Shown here piece by piece: positions 17,714-26,785 of a stretch of 64,000 nucleotides of DNA. The notes under the pieces are model-generated. The model was not told where the DNA came from. It made no database searches and was given only the letters and a program-made list of their open reading frames with translations. Position 1 is the first letter of the stretch, and each line of letters opens with the position of its first letter. This stretch comes from CAVTOA01 sp963736285 (GTDB taxonomy: Bacteria > Actinomycetota > Actinomycetes > Mycobacteriales > QHCE01): contig CAVTOA010000001.1 of NCBI GenBank assembly GCA_963736285.1, positions 124,001 through 188,000 of the forward strand, given 5' to 3'. The translations under genes were made by a program, and so were the position numbers.

Positions 17714-18502
17714 GTGAAAACCACGGCGACCTCAACTGTGCCCCCGACGCGGGGCACAGCACAAGGCGCTGCTCTAGAGGACGACACCGCAGCCGACACA
17801 CGAACGAGGGATCACGTGGTGCGGCTGCTACTCGAGAACAAGTCCATGACCGCGAGCGATATAGCCCGATGTCTTCATCTCACCGCCGCGGGCATCCGTC
17901 GTCATCTGGATGTGTTGCTGCATCAGGGCCGAGCGGTGATAGACGAGCCACCGGCGTCAGCAGGCAAACGTGGCCGCGGCCGTCCAGCAAAGACATTTGC
18001 GCTCACCGAGGCCGGTCGAGCGCAATTTCCGCACGCCTACGACGATCTGGCGGCGTCAGCAGTACGACAGTTGGCGCGGCTTGGTGGAGAAGCAGCCGTG
18101 ACGCAATTCGCCACCGAGCAGGTAGCCGCATTGGAGTCACGATGCCGGGAGGCGCTAGAGGATGCCGGTGACGATCCACTTGCCCGGGCCGAGGCTCTTG
18201 CGGTCGCGCTGTCCCGCGAGGGATACGCTGCCGGTGCCTCTGTGATCGCGAGTGGTGGACAGCTGTGTCAGCATCATTGTCCGGTTGCCCATGTGGCAGC
18301 CGAGTTTCCGCAGCTGTGCGAGGCGGAGACGCGGGCTATTGGCCGGCTGGTGGGCAGCCACGTGCAACGGCTGGCAACCATCGCACATGGCGATGGGGTG
18401 TGCACCACCCACATTCCGGGCAATCGCGTCGCACCCGCGCCGCCGATGACTACGACTACGACTACGACGGATATGACCACTAAGGAAAGGACCTCGGCAT
18501 GA
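17714..18502 (+). CDS. sufR: Iron-sulfur-dependent transcriptional repressor SufR
   Basis: DeoR/ArsR-like winged-helix regulator of the suf operon. The HTH lies in VVRLLLENKSMTASDIARCL and the following LTAAGIRRHLDVLL. The GRGRPAKTFALTEAGR wing is typical of SufR. C-terminal cysteines in GGQLCQHHCPVAHVAAEFPQ, FPQLCEAE and DGVCTTH match the cluster-binding region. GTG 17714 is preferred; TTG or GTG codons from 17654 extend the frame without similarity. The C-terminus contains a run of threonines from an ACT trinucleotide-like repeat (18448-18472). The stop overlaps the sufB ATG (ATGA), so regulator and target operon are coupled. Confidence 0.93.
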   Translation: MKTTATSTVPPTRGTAQGAALEDDTAADTRTRDHVVRLLLENKSMTASDIARCLHLTAAGIRRHLDVLLHQGRAVIDEPPASAGKRGRGRPAKTFALTEAGRAQFPHAYDDLAASAVRQLARLGGEAAVTQFATEQVAALESRCREALEDAGDDPLARAEALAVALSREGYAAGASVIASGGQLCQHHCPVAHVAAEFPQLCEAETRAIGRLVGSHVQRLATIAHGDGVCTTHIPGNRVAPAPPMTTTTTTTDMTTKERTSA

Positions 18503-21500
18503 CAGCCACCGTGCCCGAGCCAGGCCTGGGCCAAGCAACGGGTCAGCCCCTCTCTCAGGAAGAGCAGCTCGCGACGCTGGGTAACTACGGTTATGGCTGG
18601 GCAGACTCCGATGCTGCGGGAGAGGCGGCAAAGCGTGGGCTCTCCGAGGAGGTTGTACGAGACATCTCGGCTAAAAAAGGCGAGCCAGAGTGGATGCTGC
18701 GGCGTCGGCTAAAAGCGCTGAAGCTCTTTTATAAAAAGCCGATGCCTCACTGGGGCGCAGATCTGTCCACAATCGACTTTGACAACATCAAATACTTTGT
18801 TCGGTCGACCGAAAAGCAGGCCGCCAGCTGGGAAGAGCTACCAGCCGACATTAAAAACACCTACGACAAGCTTGGTATCCCCGAGGCAGAGAAGCAACGC
18901 CTGGTAGCCGGCGTCGCCGCTCAATACGAGTCCGAAGTGGTGTACCACAAGATTCGGGACGATCTCGAGGCGCAAGGTGTCATTTTCTTGGACACTGATA
19001 CCGGCCTTAGAGAACATGAAGACCTCTTCAAGGAATACTTCGGTTCGGTCATTCCGAGCGGTGACAACAAATTCGCTGCGCTCAACACTGCGGTCTGGTC
19101 TGGTGGCAGTTTTATTTACGTGCCCAAGGGCGTGCATGTCGAGATTCCGCTACAGGCCTATTTCCGGATCAACACCGAGAACATGGGCCAATTCGAGCGG
19201 ACCCTCATCCTCGCCGACGAAGACTCCTATGTGCACTATGTGGAGGGCTGTCTGCCGGCAGGCGAATTGATTGAGATGGCCGACGGTGATTGGCGTGCGA
19301 TAGACGCCGTCAAAGTGGGCGATCATGTGCTGGGCCACGATGGCAAACCGCACCGGGTTACTGCCATACAGATGCGTGACTACAACGGTCCGCTGTATAC
19401 GTTCCAGCCAATGTCACCGGCGAACGCATTTTCGGTGACCGAAGAACACCCGTTGCTGGTGGTGCCGCGCAGCGAGGTGCTGGTCAAACGTCAGCCGCGC
19501 AACAGTTGGAAGCCGGAGGTCGACACCGCCAAGCTCATCGCCACAACTCCACACTGGACGCCAGCAAAGGACGTGCAGGAGGGCGACTTCCTGGTGTTCC
19601 CCAAGCCGAAGCCCGAGCCAGCACGTGTACCAATGCCCATCGAGTTCGCTCGGCTCGCCGGGTACTACTTGGCCGAAGGCTCGGCCACGCTGACCAACGG
19701 GTGCAAGTCGCTGGCGTTCTCGTTCCACATCGACGAGGTAGAAGAAGTCGAGGAAGTACAGCGTCTGTGTAAGGAGCTGTACGGCGCGGCAGGTTCGGTA
19801 CTGCTGAACGACGTCAAGCACGAGTCCCGGGTGCTGGTCTACACCAATGCTGGCTACGAGGCGATGAAGCAACACATTGGCGACCGGTCTCATACCAAGC
19901 AACTTTCGCCAGAGCTCATGGGTCAAGACAAGGAGTTTCTGCACAACCTGGTCGAGACCTATGTGCGTGGTGATGGCAATGTCAATGAGCGCGGTGGTGC
20001 ACAGTGGACTCGCATCCACACCACCTCACGCACACTGGCATTGCAGCTGCAGGCAATTCAGGCGCAGTTCGGCGTCTACGCCACAGTGGAGCTGCGGCGC
20101 CCCGGAGGATCCGGGGAGATCCTTGGACGGCAAGTAACACGTCACGATCTCTACCAGGTGCAGTGGACGGATGGCGTGGGGCCGAGACAGGCGCGTGATG
20201 CTGGCGACTACTTCTTGGTGCCGCTTAAGAAGCGCCTCGAACGCCAGGCAAGCGAACCGGTCTTCAACATCGATGTCGAAGAGCCGGACAGCTACCTGGC
20301 TTCGGGTTTTGCGGTGCACAACTGCACTGCTCCTGTATATTCGTCCGATTCATTGCATTCTGCCGTGGTGGAGATTGTGGTCAAGAAAGGCGCTCGCTGC
20401 CGATACACCACTATCCAGAACTGGTCGAACAACGTCTTCAACTTGGTGACCAAACGAGCAGTAGCGCACCAAGGCGCCACCATGGAATGGATCGACGGCA
20501 ACCTGGGCTGCCTGGCTGAAGGCTCACCGGTCACGGCCCGCAGCGGTCCGAAGCCCATCGAGCAGGTAACGCCAGGCGAAGAGATCCTCGCATTCGACAG
20601 TGACGCTGGTCAGTTGGTGTGGCGTCGAGTGCTCGCCAAGAAATACTCAGGCGAGCAGCAGGTGCGCGAGGTCAAACTCGGTGAGCGAAAGCTACGCGTG
20701 ACCGATAACCATCCGTTCCTTTCGTATACCTACGACCCCGATCGTGCCCGCAAGCTGGGCCGGTACGAATTGGCGTACATCCGAGCCGATCATTTGAGTC
20801 ACGCCATCGTTCCGGTGACGTCTATTGATTGGGGCATCCCACATAAATTGCAGAAGCCGGTGTTGGCAACTGAGTTCGTTGGTGCAAATCAATACGCTGA
20901 TGAGTACTCGGTAACGCGCACGAGAGCACAACGGCTTCAAGTACCCGACGAGACCACAGTGGACCTCGCATGGCTCTTCGGGATGTTTGTCGGTGACGGT
21001 TCTATAGATGTTTCTCGTGCAGCCAATGGCGGAATGCGTTTTGCGAAAGTGACGTTCTCGGTACCAACGCAAGACCGGGCTCGCGAGCGCCTTGAGCGCA
21101 TCATGGGCGAGTTGATGCCTGCCCTGCGGCCCACAGAACGACGAGACGGTATCGCTGTAACCTGGAACAGTGTCGAATTGGCACAGTTGCTGCAGGAGAA
21201 CGGCTTCACATCCGGCGCAATGGAGAAGCGACTTCCAGATTGGGTAGTCCACCTCCCAGAAGAGCAACGACTGGCATTCATCGCTGGCTACTTGGATTCG
21301 GATGGCTGTGCGCCGAAAGGCCGTCGTGGTCTGTCGATCAAATCTGTAAACGCGGAGTTGCTGCACGACACTGCACGTGTGCTCACCTCGCTGGGTTACA
21401 TCACACGGTTCTGGACGGAGAGCGCAGAGGAACACCCCGTTACCGTGATGGGGTATGAAGCTACGTGCCGAGGTGCTCACAGAGTCGAATTCGTGCCGGA

Positions 21501-22251
21501 TGAGCGCATTCTCCAGCATGTTTCGCCGCGGCTTTGTGATGCAGTTCGGCTTCAGCCGTTGCCTGTGAAGGAGTATTTCCGTCGTGTGGGTCGCTCGACG
21601 ATCGAGCTGCCTGAGACTGTCCAAGTGAGACAGGTTGAGGTGACCGAGCATCTCGGTGTGGTGCCAACGTGGGACATTGAAGTAGAGGGCACGGGGAACT
21701 TTGTCTCAGAAGGGTTCATCGTGCACAACTCCAAGGTCACGATGAAGTATCCGTCGGTGTTTATGACGGGTGAACACGCTAAGGGCGAGGTGCTATCGGT
21801 GGCGTTCGCCGGCGAAAACCAGCATCAGGACGCGGGCGCAAAGATGGTCCATGCCGCGCCGAACACGTCGTCGACGATCGTGAGTAAGTCGGTGGCGCGG
21901 GGTGGTGGCCGGACCAGTTACCGCGGTTTGGTTCAGGTGCTAGAGGGCGCGAACGGTTCAAAGTCGACGGTCAAATGCGATGCTTTGCTGGTCGACACCA
22001 TTAGTCGTTCCGACACCTACCCGTATGTAGATGTGCGCGAGGATGACGTCCACATGGGACACGAGGCTACGGTCTCCAAGGTCAGCGAGGATCAGCTGTT
22101 CTATCTCATGAGTAGAGGGCTCACCGAAGACGAAGCGATGGCGATGATCGTCCGCGGGTTCGTCGAGCCGATCGCCCGGGAGCTTCCCATGGAATATGCG
22201 TTGGAACTCAACCGGCTTATCGAGCTGCAAATGGAAGGGGCCGTGGGCTAA
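18499..22251 (+). CDS. sufB: Fe-S cluster scaffold protein SufB with two inteins
   Basis: Central scaffold subunit of the SufBCD complex. The precursor is 1250 residues, against about 470-485 for SufB. The excess is two in-frame inteins at residues 251-608 and 671-1077. After removal, the extein is about 485 residues: 1-250 ending YVHYVEG, 609-670 from CTAPVYSSDSLHSA to WIDGNLG, and 1078-1250 starting SKVTMKYPSVFMTGEHA. Extein C609 lies in the conserved CTAP block. The last part has VSEDQLFYLMSRGLTEDEA and ends RLIELQMEG, as normal SufB does. Splicing is needed for function. sufD starts 5 bp after the stop. Confidence 0.96.
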   Translation: MTATVPEPGLGQATGQPLSQEEQLATLGNYGYGWADSDAAGEAAKRGLSEEVVRDISAKKGEPEWMLRRRLKALKLFYKKPMPHWGADLSTIDFDNIKYFVRSTEKQAASWEELPADIKNTYDKLGIPEAEKQRLVAGVAAQYESEVVYHKIRDDLEAQGVIFLDTDTGLREHEDLFKEYFGSVIPSGDNKFAALNTAVWSGGSFIYVPKGVHVEIPLQAYFRINTENMGQFERTLILADEDSYVHYVEGCLPAGELIEMADGDWRAIDAVKVGDHVLGHDGKPHRVTAIQMRDYNGPLYTFQPMSPANAFSVTEEHPLLVVPRSEVLVKRQPRNSWKPEVDTAKLIATTPHWTPAKDVQEGDFLVFPKPKPEPARVPMPIEFARLAGYYLAEGSATLTNGCKSLAFSFHIDEVEEVEEVQRLCKELYGAAGSVLLNDVKHESRVLVYTNAGYEAMKQHIGDRSHTKQLSPELMGQDKEFLHNLVETYVRGDGNVNERGGAQWTRIHTTSRTLALQLQAIQAQFGVYATVELRRPGGSGEILGRQVTRHDLYQVQWTDGVGPRQARDAGDYFLVPLKKRLERQASEPVFNIDVEEPDSYLASGFAVHNCTAPVYSSDSLHSAVVEIVVKKGARCRYTTIQNWSNNVFNLVTKRAVAHQGATMEWIDGNLGCLAEGSPVTARSGPKPIEQVTPGEEILAFDSDAGQLVWRRVLAKKYSGEQQVREVKLGERKLRVTDNHPFLSYTYDPDRARKLGRYELAYIRADHLSHAIVPVTSIDWGIPHKLQKPVLATEFVGANQYADEYSVTRTRAQRLQVPDETTVDLAWLFGMFVGDGSIDVSRAANGGMRFAKVTFSVPTQDRARERLERIMGELMPALRPTERRDGIAVTWNSVELAQLLQENGFTSGAMEKRLPDWVVHLPEEQRLAFIAGYLDSDGCAPKGRRGLSIKSVNAELLHDTARVLTSLGYITRFWTESAEEHPVTVMGYEATCRGAHRVEFVPDERILQHVSPRLCDAVRLQPLPVKEYFRRVGRSTIELPETVQVRQVEVTEHLGVVPTWDIEVEGTGNFVSEGFIVHNSKVTMKYPSVFMTGEHAKGEVLSVAFAGENQHQDAGAKMVHAAPNTSSTIVSKSVARGGGRTSYRGLVQVLEGANGSKSTVKCDALLVDTISRSDTYPYVDVREDDVHMGHEATVSKVSEDQLFYLMSRGLTEDEAMAMIVRGFVEPIARELPMEYALELNRLIELQMEGAVG
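19249..20322 (+). other. Intein 1 in SufB (358 residues, LAGLIDADG type)
   Basis: Begins with Cys251 (CLPAGELIEMADGDW, block A) and ends FAVHN (block G) before extein Cys609. Block B is VTEEHPLLVV with its histidine. Two LAGLIDADG-type motifs, LAGYYLAEG and LVETYVRGDG, indicate a homing endonuclease domain. The second motif keeps a GDG acidic centre, and the first has glutamate in place of aspartate. Mycobacterial SufB inteins of similar length (about 359 residues) sit at an equivalent site in the conserved CTAP region. That equivalence is from memory of the family and was not aligned here. Confidence 0.93.
20509..21729 (+). other. Intein 2 in SufB (407 residues, LAGLIDADG type)
   Basis: Begins with Cys671 (CLAEGSPVTARSG, block A) and ends GFIVHN (block G). 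The +1 extein residue is Ser1078 instead of cysteine. Block B is VTDNHPFLSYT. The LAGLIDADG motifs LAWLFGMFVGDGS and LAFIAGYLDSDGC both keep the acidic residue, so the endonuclease could be active. Only 62 extein residues separate it from intein 1. It is longer than intein 1 and clearly different in sequence, so it is not a recent duplicate. Confidence 0.93.
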
Positions 22252-22256
22252 CCACC

Positions 22257-23444
22257 ATGACATCCACTACTTCAGCGCCGCCTATCGTGGCGCGCGAGCA
22301 TTCTCACGGCGCCGGTACCCCGGCGACTACGCGGGCTGCCCAGCTCCGGTCTTTTAATGTTGCTGACTTCCCGATTGTGAAAGGCCGGGAAGAGGAGTGG
22401 CGGTTTACCCCGCTGCGTCAGCTGCATGGGCTCACCGGAGATGGCTTTGCCGTGGCCACCGCAGGTATTCGTCATGATTACGACGAGCTGCCTTCTGGCG
22501 TCACGGTTTCCCAGGTGACGAAAGACGATGCCCGCGTCGGCAGTGTGTTAGTGCCGTTCGATCGACCCAGCGCGCAGGCACACAGTCAGGTTTCTACCGC
22601 GCTCGTGCTCTCCGTCGCGGCAAATGCTGTGGTGGAGGAGCCAGTAACCCTGCGGGTGCAAGGCCAAGGCGCCGACGGCGTCTCGTTTGGACACACGATC
22701 ATCGAGATCGGCGAGTCGGCTCAGGCAACGATTGTTCTCGAGCATGTGGGTAGCACAGCGCTAGCCGACAACGTCGAGATCCGGGTCGGAGCCAATGCCG
22801 GCTTGAAGCTGATCTCTATCGCCGACTGGAGCGACGACGCGGTGCAACTGCAGCACCAAGCGGCCAAGCTGGAGCGGGATGCGCGGCTGACGCACATCGC
22901 GGTGTCGCTCGGTGGTGCAGTGGTGCGGCAGCATACCTCGGTAGCGTTTGCCGACCGAGGCGCTGAGGTGCAGGCATATGGCGTCTATTTCGCCAATGCT
23001 GGGCAGCATCTTGAGCACCGGTTGTTTGTCGACCACGCCGTGCCGGATTGCCGTAGTCACGTCACATATCGTGGCGCGTTGCAAGGCGAAGACGCGCACA
23101 CGGTGTGGGTGGGCGACGTGCTGATTCGCGCAGAGGCTACCGGCACCGACACCTACGAGATCAACCGCAATTTGGTGCTCACTGATGGCGCTCGGGCGGA
23201 CTCGGTGCCCAATCTGGAGATCGAGACCGGAGAAATCATCGGTGCGGGGCACGCCTCGACGACCGGTCGTTTCGACGACGAGCAGTTGTTCTACCTGCAG
23301 TCACGGGGGATCCCCGCGGATGAGGCTCGCCGGTTGGTGGTTCGGGGTTTCTTTGCGGAGCTGACGGCCAAGATCGGCGTTCCCCAGGTTCAAGAGCGCC
23401 TCAGTGATGCGATCGATCAACGTCTGGCCAAGGCGGGTGCCTAA
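22257..23444 (+). CDS. sufD: Fe-S cluster assembly protein SufD
   Basis: Partner of SufB in the SufBC2D scaffold complex. 395 residues. The N-terminal FPIVKGREEEWRFTPLRQL matches the family. The central beta-helix region includes GAVVRQHTSVAFADRGAEVQ and the block beginning DHAVPDCRSHVTYRGAL. The C-terminus contains HASTTGRFDDEQLFYLQSRG, the SufB/SufD signature with an invariant histidine. It begins 5 bp after sufB, and its stop overlaps the next start by one base. No intein is present here. Confidence 0.95.
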   Translation: MTSTTSAPPIVAREHSHGAGTPATTRAAQLRSFNVADFPIVKGREEEWRFTPLRQLHGLTGDGFAVATAGIRHDYDELPSGVTVSQVTKDDARVGSVLVPFDRPSAQAHSQVSTALVLSVAANAVVEEPVTLRVQGQGADGVSFGHTIIEIGESAQATIVLEHVGSTALADNVEIRVGANAGLKLISIADWSDDAVQLQHQAAKLERDARLTHIAVSLGGAVVRQHTSVAFADRGAEVQAYGVYFANAGQHLEHRLFVDHAVPDCRSHVTYRGALQGEDAHTVWVGDVLIRAEATGTDTYEINRNLVLTDGARADSVPNLEIETGEIIGAGHASTTGRFDDEQLFYLQSRGIPADEARRLVVRGFFAELTAKIGVPQVQERLSDAIDQRLAKAGA

Positions 23445-23782
23445 TGACGCGGGTAGCTGGTTTTCAACGAGTGTGCGCGGTCTCTGAGCTCGCCGATGGC
23501 GAGATACGCGCCGTCGAGCTTGACGGTGTTCCGGTGGCAGTGGTGCATACCCAGGGCGATGTTTTCGCTATCGAAAACGTGTGCTCCCACGAGGAGGTGC
23601 CGCTCTCGGAAGGCGATGTTGAGGATTGCACGCTCGAGTGCTGGCTGCATGGTTCTCGCTTCGACCTGCGTACCGGCGAGCCCACTGGTCTGCCTGCCAC
23701 AGAGCCAGTCCCCGTCTACCCCGTCCGCATCGACGGCGGGGATGTATATGTGTCGGTAAATACCCAGGAGTCAATATCGTGA
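23444..23782 (+). CDS. Rieske-type [2Fe-2S] ferredoxin of the suf operon
   Basis: A 112-residue non-heme Rieske protein. The cluster ligands are in NVCSHEEVPLSEG (Cys-x-His) and LECWLHGSRFDL (Cys-x2-His). The rest is the usual small beta fold. Such a ferredoxin stands between sufD and sufC in many actinobacterial suf operons and may supply electrons or act as a carrier; its exact role is not settled. It overlaps sufD by one base and sufC by four, so it is translated with them. Confidence 0.92.
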   Translation: MTRVAGFQRVCAVSELADGEIRAVELDGVPVAVVHTQGDVFAIENVCSHEEVPLSEGDVEDCTLECWLHGSRFDLRTGEPTGLPATEPVPVYPVRIDGGDVYVSVNTQESIS

Positions 23783-24552
23783 GCGTTTTAGAGATTCGTG
23801 ATCTGCACGTTTCCGTGAATACCGGAGACGAGGAAAAGCCCATTCTGCGGGGGGTGGACCTCACCGTAAGTGCGGGGGAGACCCACGCGATTATGGGTCC
23901 TAACGGCTCTGGCAAGTCGACGCTTGCCTATTCGATCGCGGGTCACCCCAAGTACACCGTGACCCAGGGCTCAGTAACTCTGGATGGCCAAGATGTTCTG
24001 GCTATGACGGTAGACGAGCGGGCCCGGGCGGGGCTTTTCTTGGCTATGCAGTACCCGGTTGAGGTTGCCGGTGTGAGTGTTTCTAACTTTCTGCGGACGG
24101 CTGCCACGTCCATTCGTGGCGAAGCGCCCAAGGTGCGCACCTGGGTTAAAGAAGTCAAAGAAGCGATGGAGCATCTCGACATCGACCCAGCGTTTGCGGA
24201 ACGTAACGTCAACGAGGGTTTTTCGGGTGGCGAAAAAAAGCGCCACGAGATTCTGCAGATGGAGCTACTCCGGCCCAAGATCGCGATCCTGGACGAGACC
24301 GATTCTGGTTTGGACATTGACGCGCTCAAAGTTGTTTCTGAGGGCGTGAACCGGGTCGGCGCCAGTGGCGAGGTGGGAACCCTGCTCATCACGCACTACA
24401 CCCGCATTTTGCGATACGTACAACCAGACTTTGTGCACGTGTTTGTGGCCGGTCGGGTAGTGGAGGAAGGCGGCCCAGAACTGGCAGAGCAGCTGGAGTC
24501 TGAAGGCTATGAGCGCTTTGTCTCGGCGGCGAAGGCGAGCGCGCTTTCATGA
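23779..24552 (+). CDS. sufC: Fe-S cluster assembly ATPase SufC
   Basis: ABC-type ATPase of the SufBCD complex, cytosolic and not a transporter. The start is GTG 23779, overlapping the previous stop (GTGA); the frame extends upstream to 23626 without similarity. Walker A is GPNGSGKST, the Q-loop is in FLAMQYPVEVAGV, the signature is GFSGGEKKRHEILQM, Walker B is AILDETDSGLDIDAL and the switch histidine is in LLITHYTRIL. These are exact SufC-type motifs. About 257 residues. Confidence 0.96.
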   Translation: MSVLEIRDLHVSVNTGDEEKPILRGVDLTVSAGETHAIMGPNGSGKSTLAYSIAGHPKYTVTQGSVTLDGQDVLAMTVDERARAGLFLAMQYPVEVAGVSVSNFLRTAATSIRGEAPKVRTWVKEVKEAMEHLDIDPAFAERNVNEGFSGGEKKRHEILQMELLRPKIAILDETDSGLDIDALKVVSEGVNRVGASGEVGTLLITHYTRILRYVQPDFVHVFVAGRVVEEGGPELAEQLESEGYERFVSAAKASALS

Positions 24553-25847
24553 TGGATCAGACGTTGCCCCATGGGCAGGGCTTCGATGTGGAACGGGCTC
24601 GGAAAGATTTTCCGATCCTGACTCGGGCGTTGCCCAATGGGGCGCCGTTGATCTATCTGGACTCGTCGAACACCTCGCAAAAGCCCCGCCAGGTTATTGA
24701 TGCGCTGTCTGGACATTACGAGTTATCGAACGCCAATGTGGCACGGGCGGTGCATCAGCTCGGCACCGAGTCCACAGTGGCCTATGAGGGCGCTCGGGAC
24801 AAGATCGCGTCGTTTATCAATGCTGCCGACCGAGGCGAGGTGGTGTTCACCAAGAATTCCACCGAGGCGATTAATCTGCTCGCCTACGCGATGGGTTCGG
24901 CTCGGGGCTGGTCTGCTGAGGCGGAGCGGTTGTTTGCGTTGGGTCCTGGCGATGAGATCGTTATCTCCGAGATGGAGCACCACTCCAATATTGTTCCGTG
25001 GCAGTTGCTGTGCCAGCGCACGGGAGCAACCTTGCGCTGGTTTGGTTTGACCGACGATGGACGGCTCGATCTGTCCACAATGGATACGCTCGTGAACGAG
25101 CGCACCAAGTTGGTGTCGGTGGTGCACCAATCGAATATGTTGGGCACGATCAACCCGGTCGAACAGATTGTGCGGCGCGCTCATCAGGTGGGCGCACTGG
25201 TCATGTTGGATGCGTCGCAGTCGGTGCCACACATGCCGGTGGATGTACAGGCGTTGGGCGCTGATTTTCTCGTCTTTACCGGCCACAAGATGTGCGGGCC
25301 AACCGGCATCGGCGTGTTATGGGGGCGACGCGAGTTGCTCGACGTTCTGCCGCCGTTTCTCGGTGGCGGCGAGATGATCGAGACCGTCTCCATGGCCAGT
25401 TCCACCTACGCTGAGGTGCCACACAAGTTTGAGGCCGGGACCCCGCCCATCGCAGAGACCATCGCGCTGGGGGTTGCGGTCGATTATTTGTCGGCTGTGG
25501 GCATGGCGCGGATTCATGCGCATGAGGAGATGCTTGTTGCGCACGCACTCGAGGTGCTTCCCACCGTGCCCGGATTGCGCATCATTGGTCCACAAACGAC
25601 CGAGGCTCGAGGCGGGGCGATCTCGTTCGTGCTGGAGGGAGACTTCCCGGTTCACCCACACGACGTGGGGCAGTTGCTCGACGAGCAAGGCATCGCGGTG
25701 CGGGTGGGGCATCATTGCGCACGTCCGACGTGTGTCCGTTTTGGAGTCCCCGCTACTACCCGGGTGTCCTTTTACCTCTACAACACGGTGGAGGAGATCG
25801 ACGCGCTGGTAAAGGGACTCCACGGCGTGCTTAAGGTTTTCGCATGA
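24549..25847 (+). CDS. sufS: Cysteine desulfurase SufS
   Basis: PLP enzyme that releases sulfur from cysteine for cluster assembly. 432 residues, group II. The PLP lysine is K247 in FTGHKMCGPTGIGVLWG. The catalytic cysteine is C390 in RVGHHCARPTC, within the short-lobe motif usual for SufS. EMEHHSNIVPWQ and MLDASQSVPHMPVDVQ carry other PLP contacts. ATG 24549 overlaps the sufC stop and the next ATG at 24552 is equally possible. The following gene encodes the matching sulfur acceptor SufU. Confidence 0.96.
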   Translation: MMDQTLPHGQGFDVERARKDFPILTRALPNGAPLIYLDSSNTSQKPRQVIDALSGHYELSNANVARAVHQLGTESTVAYEGARDKIASFINAADRGEVVFTKNSTEAINLLAYAMGSARGWSAEAERLFALGPGDEIVISEMEHHSNIVPWQLLCQRTGATLRWFGLTDDGRLDLSTMDTLVNERTKLVSVVHQSNMLGTINPVEQIVRRAHQVGALVMLDASQSVPHMPVDVQALGADFLVFTGHKMCGPTGIGVLWGRRELLDVLPPFLGGGEMIETVSMASSTYAEVPHKFEAGTPPIAETIALGVAVDYLSAVGMARIHAHEEMLVAHALEVLPTVPGLRIIGPQTTEARGGAISFVLEGDFPVHPHDVGQLLDEQGIAVRVGHHCARPTCVRFGVPATTRVSFYLYNTVEEIDALVKGLHGVLKVFA

Positions 25848-26314
25848 ACCTCGGGGAGTCTCTGTATCAAGAGATCATTCTTGACCACTACAAGCACCCG
25901 CACGGACGGGGGTTGCGTGAGCCGACGGAGTCGGCCAGTGGCCACACCGCTGATGCGCATCACGTGAACCCCACCTGCGGGGACGAGATCACGGTCAGAG
26001 TGCACATCGACGGCGACGATGACCAGGCCACGGTGGTCGATATTTCGTATGACGGTCAAGGTTGTTCCATTAGCCAAGCGTCCGCTTCGGTGCTTTACGA
26101 CCAGCTGAATAGCGTGTCGGTAACCAGTGCTCTGGCGACGGTGGCGGAATTCGTCCAATTGATGCATAGCAAAGGCGAGCACGAGCCCGATGAAGACGTC
26201 TTGGGCGATGGGATTGCCTTTGCGGGCGTGTCGAAGTATCCGGCGCGGGTCAAGTGTGCGCTGCTGTCATGGATGGCTTTTAAGGATGCTCTCGCTCAAG
26301 CAATCCAGCGGTGA
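25844..26314 (+). CDS. sufU: SufU zinc-dependent sulfurtransferase
   Basis: Takes persulfide sulfur from SufS and hands it to the SufBCD scaffold. 156 residues. The zinc and sulfur ligands are visible: C45 and D47 in NPTCGDE, C74 in GQGCSISQAS and C138 in RVKCALLSW. DHYKHPHGRG near the N-terminus is typical, and the SufU-specific insertion before the last cysteine is present. It overlaps sufS by four bases (ATGA). Confidence 0.95.
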   Translation: MNLGESLYQEIILDHYKHPHGRGLREPTESASGHTADAHHVNPTCGDEITVRVHIDGDDDQATVVDISYDGQGCSISQASASVLYDQLNSVSVTSALATVAEFVQLMHSKGEHEPDEDVLGDGIAFAGVSKYPARVKCALLSWMAFKDALAQAIQR

Positions 26315-26392
26315 CGGCAGGTTGGGCCCCGAGTTGTGGTCGCGGCATTAGTCAACACAGCCGATAGACTGGCCACAGGCCAGAAGGAGTGA

Positions 26393-26785
26393 ATGCGCGT
26401 GAGTGAACCAACGGTGTCAGAGTCAGCCCCAGTCGCGGCCACTGAGGCAGCTGTGGGCAGTGTGGCAGCTGTTGACGACGTGGAGGAGGCCATGCGTGAT
26501 GTGGTCGACCCCGAGCTGGGCATCAACGTGGTCGACCTCGGTTTGGTGTATGGCGTTCATGTCGACGAGGCCAACGTGGCCACCTTGGACATGACCCTCA
26601 CCTCGGCGGCGTGTCCGCTTACTGACGTCATCGAAGAGCAAACGCGTGCCGCACTCACGACGGGCCCCACTGGCGGCTTGTGCAGCGACGTTCGCATCAA
26701 CTGGGTGTGGATGCCGCCGTGGGGCCCAGACAAGATCACTGACGAGGGCCGGGAGCAGCTGCGTTCGCTCGGGTTCCGGGTGTAA
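26393..26785 (+). CDS. sufT: SufT/MIP18-type metal-sulfur cluster assembly factor (DUF59)
   Basis: A DUF59 protein that assists iron-sulfur maturation, regularly the last gene of actinobacterial suf operons. 130 residues with an alanine/valine-rich N-terminal tail. The domain contains MRDVVDPELGINVVDLGLVY, LTSAACPLTDVIEEQ with the conserved cysteine, and VWMPPWGPDKITDEGREQL. It starts at ATG 26393 (GTG 26399 is an alternative), about 78 bp after sufU with AGAAGGAG just upstream. Confidence 0.93.
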   Translation: MRVSEPTVSESAPVAATEAAVGSVAAVDDVEEAMRDVVDPELGINVVDLGLVYGVHVDEANVATLDMTLTSAACPLTDVIEEQTRAALTTGPTGGLCSDVRINWVWMPPWGPDKITDEGREQLRSLGFRV

